NCBI GenBank assembly: GCA_003445555.1
Contig: DMDI01000234.1
Span: 1-10,884, forward strand
Reading direction: 5' to 3'
Origin: Desulfotomaculum sp.
GTDB taxonomy: Bacteria > Bacillota > Desulfotomaculia > Desulfotomaculales > Nap2-2B
DNA length: 10,884 bases
The notes beneath the pieces are model-generated. The model did no database searches. It was given only the letters and a program-made list of their open reading frames with translations, and had not been told where the DNA came from. Both the position numbers and the translations under genes were made by a program. Positions within the stretch are counted from its first letter, which is position 1; each line of letters starts with the position of its first letter. Below, piece by piece: positions 7,286-10,884 of the stretch.

Positions 7286-7405
7286 ATGGAAGATCCCATC
7301 CTCAAAGCCAGCAGTTTGCTGATTAAAGCCGTCATTCCCTATTATCTGATCGGACCCAAATGTACCGCCAGCAATTCTTCAAGAGCAACTTTAAGCGCCA
7401 GGTAG
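7286..7405 (+). other. Possible 5' stub of a lost plus-strand gene
   Basis: A 39-codon plus-strand frame starts at the ATG at 7286, about 67 bases after the predicted transcription start of the promoter at 7185-7212. The first 20 residues (MEDPILKASSLLIKAVIPYY) look like a protein N-terminus. From about 7342 the frame is only the antisense of the toxin remnant, so at most the first 20 or so codons could be original. A weak GGTGA lies about 8 bases upstream. I do not recognise the family, and chance is possible. Confidence 0.2.
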
Positions 7406-7691
7406 AAAGAAGTGCCAACTACGTTTTCCTGATACTCTTTTAACCGGTGCTTATCAATAGCGCGGATCTGGTCGCAGAGGACACGGGCGACCTTTCCGTG
7501 AAGGTCAATTCCAGTCAGAAGGAAGCGGGCATGGCTCCGATAGACAGAGGAACGATTACTACCGTGGAAAGATAATTAAACGGTTCGTCGGAAATAACCA
7601 CCACATAATGAGGCCCCTGCAGGATATGTCCCGTTCCTTCCAGACTGACCCTGTAAATATCTCCCGGACGTGGTATTCCCCCTGGTATCAG
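7342..7691 (-). pseudogene. MazF/PemK-type toxin gene, inactivated
   Basis: The minus strand encodes a MazF/PemK-like endoribonuclease toxin in two frames. Frame one begins near 7691 with IPGGIPRPGDIYRVSLEG, continues through YVVVISDEPFNYLS and VVIVPLSIGAMP, and hits TGA at 7517-7515. The other frame carries on with FLLTGIDLHGKVARVLCDQ and IRAIDKHRL to a TAA at 7344-7342. RPGDIY at the N-terminus and DQIRxIDKxRL near the middle are family hallmarks. Restoring one C in the CCC run at 7527-7529 joins the parts into about 116 residues, the normal MazF length. A second lesion is at the start: between the in-frame TGA at 7697-7695 and the conserved RPGD there is no ATG, GTG or TTG, only CTG (7691) and ATA. 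Two independent lesions make a sequencing error an unlikely full explanation. It follows cas3 on the same strand. Confidence 0.8.
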
Positions 7692-7783
7692 AGTTCACCC
7701 CGCTCGGCACGGGTAATCCTTTCTGCACGTTCGGCAAAGTCTACCCCTGCCCATGTCGTCAGGTTTTCCTCTAATGTATTCAA
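7688..7783 (-). CDS. 31-codon ORF in the antitoxin position
   Basis: A TTG at 7783 follows a very strong ribosome site (GGGAGGGGG, 7 bases upstream) and opens a 31-residue frame (NTLEENLTTWAGVDFAERAE, then a basic ERITRAERGEL tail). Its TGA stop overlaps the expected toxin start by 2 bases, the usual coupling of antitoxin and toxin. It is far shorter than common MazE/PemI antitoxins of about 70-80 residues and shows no AbrB or RHH DNA-binding domain, so it may be a truncated antitoxin or a minimal leader peptide. Its function is unproven; position and ribosome site are the main support. Confidence 0.45.
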   Translation of the reverse strand: MNTLEENLTTWAGVDFAERAERITRAERGEL

Positions 7784-7795
7784 ACGATTTCCCCC

Positions 7796-7807
7796 TCCCG
7801 GCCGGGA
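7796..7807. promoter_or_regulatory. 12-bp perfect palindrome over the ribosome site of the toxin-antitoxin pair
   Basis: TCCCGGCCGGGA is a perfect palindrome whose edge overlaps the ribosome site at 7791-7799. It sits 76 bases downstream of the cas3 stop. Toxin-antitoxin operons are usually autorepressed at palindromes near the start of the antitoxin gene, so this could be that operator, or a hairpin masking the ribosome site in mRNA. Role inferred. Confidence 0.35.
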
Positions 7808-7883
7808 ATTACGCAACGTACAGGCTTTTATTCTTTTATCCTCTTTGGGTACACCATACAAACAATGAGGTCCACGGTTCCAC

Positions 7884-10136
7884 TTACCATATGTCAGTCT
7901 TGTTTCCGGCAGGTTTTAACAAAGCGCCGATATACATGTTGTACTCCAGATCACAGAAACAAAGACCGCTGTTTACTGCTTTTTTGTTCTTCATGAAATA
8001 CCAGAGAGGCACTTTTACCTCATACCATCTCCGTTCCCTTGGAGGGAGGCTAATCACTTCTTCATAAAAACAATACGGGATGACTGAAACGGTATCGTAT
8101 TTTGAACGACGGGTCACTTCCTGCTCATCTTCACCCAGCCTGCTGTCGAAAATAGCCATTCTTTTCTTTTGGGTCTGTTCGTACATATCTAAAGCAACGC
8201 GAAAAGGCTCAGTCTCCTCAATCCGGTATCCCGCATAAACCTTTTCCACAAGCTCAATCAGTTCCCTCTCATAAAGCTTGCCTTGGCTGGATTGAAAAGC
8301 TTCATATGATCTTTTCAATAATTCAGGATTATCCAGTGGGTTGTAAATCTTTCCAGACTGAGGCGATGGCTGGTAGATCAATACCTTGCTATCCCGCTCC
8401 TGGTCCCGATAGCGATTCACCCGCCCGGCTCGCTGAGCGACGGCATCCGGCGGCGCACATTCGGTAAACAGCCAGTCGAAGTCGATATCCAGGGAAACCT
8501 CCACCACCTGAGTGGCGATGACAAAACGGCTGTGATCAAGTCTTTCTTCCGTTTTTTTGCGGTCTTTCAAGATAAAGCGGGAGTGGTAACATACTGGTTT
8601 CAGGTCGGCAAAGCGTTCCGCTAACTGCTGGCATTTTTCCACCGTGTTGACCACCACCAGCACTTTTCGGCCAGCGGAAACAGCCTTAATTACGTCAGTT
8701 TCTGCTTCTTCTATCGGTGCGTCAACCACTTGATAAATGCTACGGCTAGCATTTAAGAGGTTCTCTTCCCTAATCACCTCTATATCATTTAAAACACTCA
8801 TAAACAGATCGATAAGTCCTTGCGGCATGGTGGCGCTCATTAACAAAAAGCGGCTGCCCCTGACGGAAAAATGGCGGACAGCGGCTACGATCAGGCCCAG
8901 GGTCCAGCCATCATAGGAATGCACCTCATCTAAAATAATCACGGCATTGGAAGCGTTGATCTCCTTCAAGACCCAGCGCCCGGCGTTAAAGCCGCAGGTT
9001 AACCACTGGTCCACGGTGCCCACCGTCGCCGGCTTAATGAAGGACTGGTGGAGCAGCAAATCGCGCCTGTTTTCCCAGGAATCCCCTTCACCTTCCTCCC
9101 CTTCCCCTATTAAGAACAAGTTCGCCGTGGAGTGGGTGAGGCCGACGTTTTCTATACCAAAAATTTGAGCCAGCCGTTTCCAGATTTCGTTAGCCGTATT
9201 CATAGTAGGCAAGAGGTAAAGTATTTTGGCTCCCCTCATTTCCCGTGCGTTTTTCAGCGCCCACAAAAGCGAGCCCTCCGTCTTGCCGCTGCCGGTGGGA
9301 GCAACAGCAAGGAGGTGTCCGGAGCACCGGCCCATATCCTCCTGGAATAAACGCAAGCCGGTATATTGGATCCCTTTTTCCCGGCACCGACCGGCCAGGT
9401 CTTTTTCAAGTTGCTCCGGCAGCTTTTCAACATAATAATTAACCCTGGCCCCGCCTGAAGCGTGCCAGTCGGCATAATGTAAAATGCCTTTTATAAGAAT
9501 ATAGAGATCCCTTGCCTTGTCATAGTCGTCCCTGTCTAGCAGTTTACCGATGATATTTTTAGCAGGATCCACCAAGCTTGCCAAACGGCCGTAAGGATTT
9601 TCCCGTCTTGTTTTTTCATCTATTAACGGTAAACGCCAGCCTTCACGGGCAAAAATCTCATCCGCCAGACCCAGCGCTTCTTTCAACCCATCCGGCTCCA
9701 GGAATGGAGGAGAGGTCCTACTTTCCCTTTCAAAAGAAGTGAGATCGGTATTTAATGACCGGTGGTGGCCGGCCACTGCCAGCGCTTCCACCGGTATCTG
9801 GGTTAAAGGCATCTTTTCCCTGTTCAACCCTATTGCGGCCATGGCCGTAAAAACAAAGGAAAACAATTCGTGCCTGTAATTGTTCCTACGGTTGAACTTC
9901 CTGTCCTCGCGGATAGCTTTCATCATGGATTGGAATATATTGCTCATCTTGCCCAGGTCATGCAGAACTACCGTAAGAAGAGAACTTTTTAATAATCTTT
10001 CCACAGAAAAGCCGTATAACAAGGACATCCTTTCAATAAGCTCCTTTTTTGCGGCAACGGTTTCCCGCCAGGCTCTGTAGGTGTCTTCGACATGTTCACG
10101 ATAAGTCTGGTCCGGTTTAGCATAAAAACAGGTCAT
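7884..10136 (-). CDS. cas3: Cas3 helicase-nuclease of the right operon (full length)
   Basis: A complete 750-residue Cas3 joining the HD nuclease and the superfamily 2 helicase in one chain. HD domain: H15, H59-D60 in LHDLGK, H89, and H124-H125 in AGHHRS, with YADWHAS near 219. Helicase: Walker A APTGSGKTEG near 279-288, DEVH box near 403-406, SAT motif (LLMSATMPQ) near 430, and motif VI QRAGRVNR near 566-573, preceded by QVVEVSLDIDFDW. All catalytic motifs look intact. The fused architecture argues against type I-A, where the two parts are usually separate genes. The ATG forms an ATGA overlap with cas5. The genes that commonly follow cas3 in I-B, cas4-cas1-cas2, are absent; a toxin remnant follows instead. 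Confidence 0.96.
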   Translation of the reverse strand: MTCFYAKPDQTYREHVEDTYRAWRETVAAKKELIERMSLLYGFSVERLLKSSLLTVVLHDLGKMSNIFQSMMKAIREDRKFNRRNNYRHELFSFVFTAMAAIGLNREKMPLTQIPVEALAVAGHHRSLNTDLTSFERESRTSPPFLEPDGLKEALGLADEIFAREGWRLPLIDEKTRRENPYGRLASLVDPAKNIIGKLLDRDDYDKARDLYILIKGILHYADWHASGGARVNYYVEKLPEQLEKDLAGRCREKGIQYTGLRLFQEDMGRCSGHLLAVAPTGSGKTEGSLLWALKNAREMRGAKILYLLPTMNTANEIWKRLAQIFGIENVGLTHSTANLFLIGEGEEGEGDSWENRRDLLLHQSFIKPATVGTVDQWLTCGFNAGRWVLKEINASNAVIILDEVHSYDGWTLGLIVAAVRHFSVRGSRFLLMSATMPQGLIDLFMSVLNDIEVIREENLLNASRSIYQVVDAPIEEAETDVIKAVSAGRKVLVVVNTVEKCQQLAERFADLKPVCYHSRFILKDRKKTEERLDHSRFVIATQVVEVSLDIDFDWLFTECAPPDAVAQRAGRVNRYRDQERDSKVLIYQPSPQSGKIYNPLDNPELLKRSYEAFQSSQGKLYERELIELVEKVYAGYRIEETEPFRVALDMYEQTQKKRMAIFDSRLGEDEQEVTRRSKYDTVSVIPYCFYEEVISLPPRERRWYEVKVPLWYFMKNKKAVNSGLCFCDLEYNMYIGALLKPAGNKTDIW

Positions 10137-10837
10137 AGCAGGGGAAACACCTTCCCTCCCGAAGTAATGGCCGGCACAGGTTTGTTCAAAGTCACCGGAG
10201 TATCGATAAACGTGAAATGAGCCCGGTTTTTTACCCGCCGCTCCTCTACATTAAAAGTGAAAGAGACTGGCAGCAGAAAAACACGCGGCGCTCGGACAGT
10301 TTTGCCCAAAGGTAAATCTTCCAGTTTTATGGAGGATTCAAAATTTCTGCTATGGTCGCCCGGCAGGACAGTGCATTTATACTGTCGGCAAAGTTCGGTC
10401 CCCACTTCACACACTTCCCCGACTCGCCGCAGCTTTAGAAGGTCATCGCTTGTCCCCGCAGACAGGGCATAAACCGGACAGAGAAAAGCCCTCCGGAGGT
10501 CTTCGGCTTTCTCTTTTTCTTGATGAGCGTAAATTATATGCAGATTCAGATCGCAAAGAATTTCCCTCGTCAATACTGCCGAGATAACTTTCCCGGACTT
10601 GATTTTTTGAAATTTCCAGAGATCACTGGCTTCCCCGCTGTGCCTGCCCCATACGCCGCATAAAAAGCCACTCTCCCTTAGGCCCATGGTTTGTTCAAAG
10701 GAAAGGCCCAGCGCCGCGCCGGCCAGGCCCATCAGGGCCGTAACCGGCGGCAGAGGCAGAGTTTGCTGAAAAGTATGCGTCTCCGGCAGGCGAAAAGAAG
10801 CGGTTGGGGCATATGCCTCAAGAGCAAAATAATACAT
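10133..10837 (-). CDS. cas5: Cas5 of the right Cascade operon
   Basis: A 234-residue Cas5-type RAMP protein, the subunit that binds the crRNA 5' handle. The N-terminus MYYFALEAYAPTASFRLPE is followed by PLPPVTALMGLAGAALGLS at about residues 29-47, the proline-glycine loop typical of Cas5 of the Tneap/Cas5t and I-A branches. A basic RVFLLPVSFTFNVEERRVK strand lies near the C-terminal third. It shares little sequence with the other Cas5 at 1243-1971. The ATG at 10837 has AAGGTGA about 5 bases upstream, and the end overlaps cas3. I favour a type I-B (Tneap-like) operon because Cas3 is fused, but I-A or a mixed type cannot be excluded without the upstream cas8. Confidence 0.85.
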   Translation of the reverse strand: MYYFALEAYAPTASFRLPETHTFQQTLPLPPVTALMGLAGAALGLSFEQTMGLRESGFLCGVWGRHSGEASDLWKFQKIKSGKVISAVLTREILCDLNLHIIYAHQEKEKAEDLRRAFLCPVYALSAGTSDDLLKLRRVGEVCEVGTELCRQYKCTVLPGDHSRNFESSIKLEDLPLGKTVRAPRVFLLPVSFTFNVEERRVKNRAHFTFIDTPVTLNKPVPAITSGGKVFPLL

Positions 10838-10847
10838 TCACTTCACC

Positions 10848-10884
10848 TTAATTCTTAAGGTAGTAGGTGTGCACCCAATTATCC
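10848..10884 (-). CDS. C-terminal end of an upstream gene, probably cas7
   Basis: On the minus strand one frame enters from the window edge and reads DNWVHTYYLKN, then TAA at 10850-10848, ten bases before the cas5 start. Another frame is also open (down to a TGA touching the cas5 ATG), but this one reads more like a protein, and its stop leaves room for the cas5 ribosome site. In type I-B operons cas7 normally precedes cas5, so this is probably the tail of cas7. Eleven residues are too few to prove it. Confidence 0.4.
   Translation of the reverse strand, partial: DNWVHTYYLKN

Noticed and set aside
7517..7529. Programmed ribosomal frameshift in the toxin gene
   Set aside because: The C-run is short with no slippery heptamer or obvious stimulator, and the missing start codon already indicates decay.
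7608..8067. Two overlapping plus-strand frames of 86 and 104 codons
   Set aside because: They are antisense to the toxin remnant, the small antitoxin-position ORF and the cas3 3' end, none of which leave room for an independent gene.

Overview
The window holds two incomplete CRISPR-Cas type I operons in tandem, all genes on the minus strand. Between them lies a degraded accessory segment. Gene content (single-chain HD-helicase Cas3, a zinc-cluster Cas8b of the TM1802/Csh1 kind, a Csh2-like Cas7, and strong AGGAG-type ribosome sites with occasional TTG starts) suggests an anaerobic, possibly thermophilic, Clostridia-type Firmicute. The host call is inference from style and gene families, not from a marker gene.

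Right-hand operon, read right to left: the last 11 codons of an upstream gene, probably cas7 (10848-10884), then cas5 (10133-10837), then a full-length cas3 (7884-10136). The last two are coupled by an ATGA overlap. In type I-B loci cas4-cas1-cas2 commonly follow cas3. Here that place holds a decayed MazF/PemK-type toxin gene (7342-7691) behind a 31-codon antitoxin-position ORF (7688-7783), then an intact WYL-domain transcription regulator (6048-7058).

Middle segment (5003-6047): a 134-residue protein of unknown function with an excellent ribosome site (5141-5545), a 93-bp relic of a second WYL regulator abutting its 3' end (5050-5142), a 123-bp imperfectly palindromic element with terminal inverted repeats (5759-5881), and an orphan plus-strand terminator-like hairpin (5946-5989). 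No other intact gene is visible there.

Left-hand operon, read right to left: cas8b (2975-5002), cas7 (1974-2960), cas5 (1243-1971), and the N-terminal 415 codons of a second cas3 that runs off the window (1-1246). Spacing is tight: 14 bp, 2 bp, then an ATGA overlap. This is a type I-B (Csh-type) Cascade set.

Together the two operons would supply two separate target-binding complexes, each with its own Cas3 nuclease-helicase. No cas6, cas4, cas1, cas2 or CRISPR array is visible, so crRNA processing and spacer acquisition would have to come from outside the window or be shared. The WYL protein is the obvious candidate regulator. The WYL relic suggests each operon may once have had its own copy.
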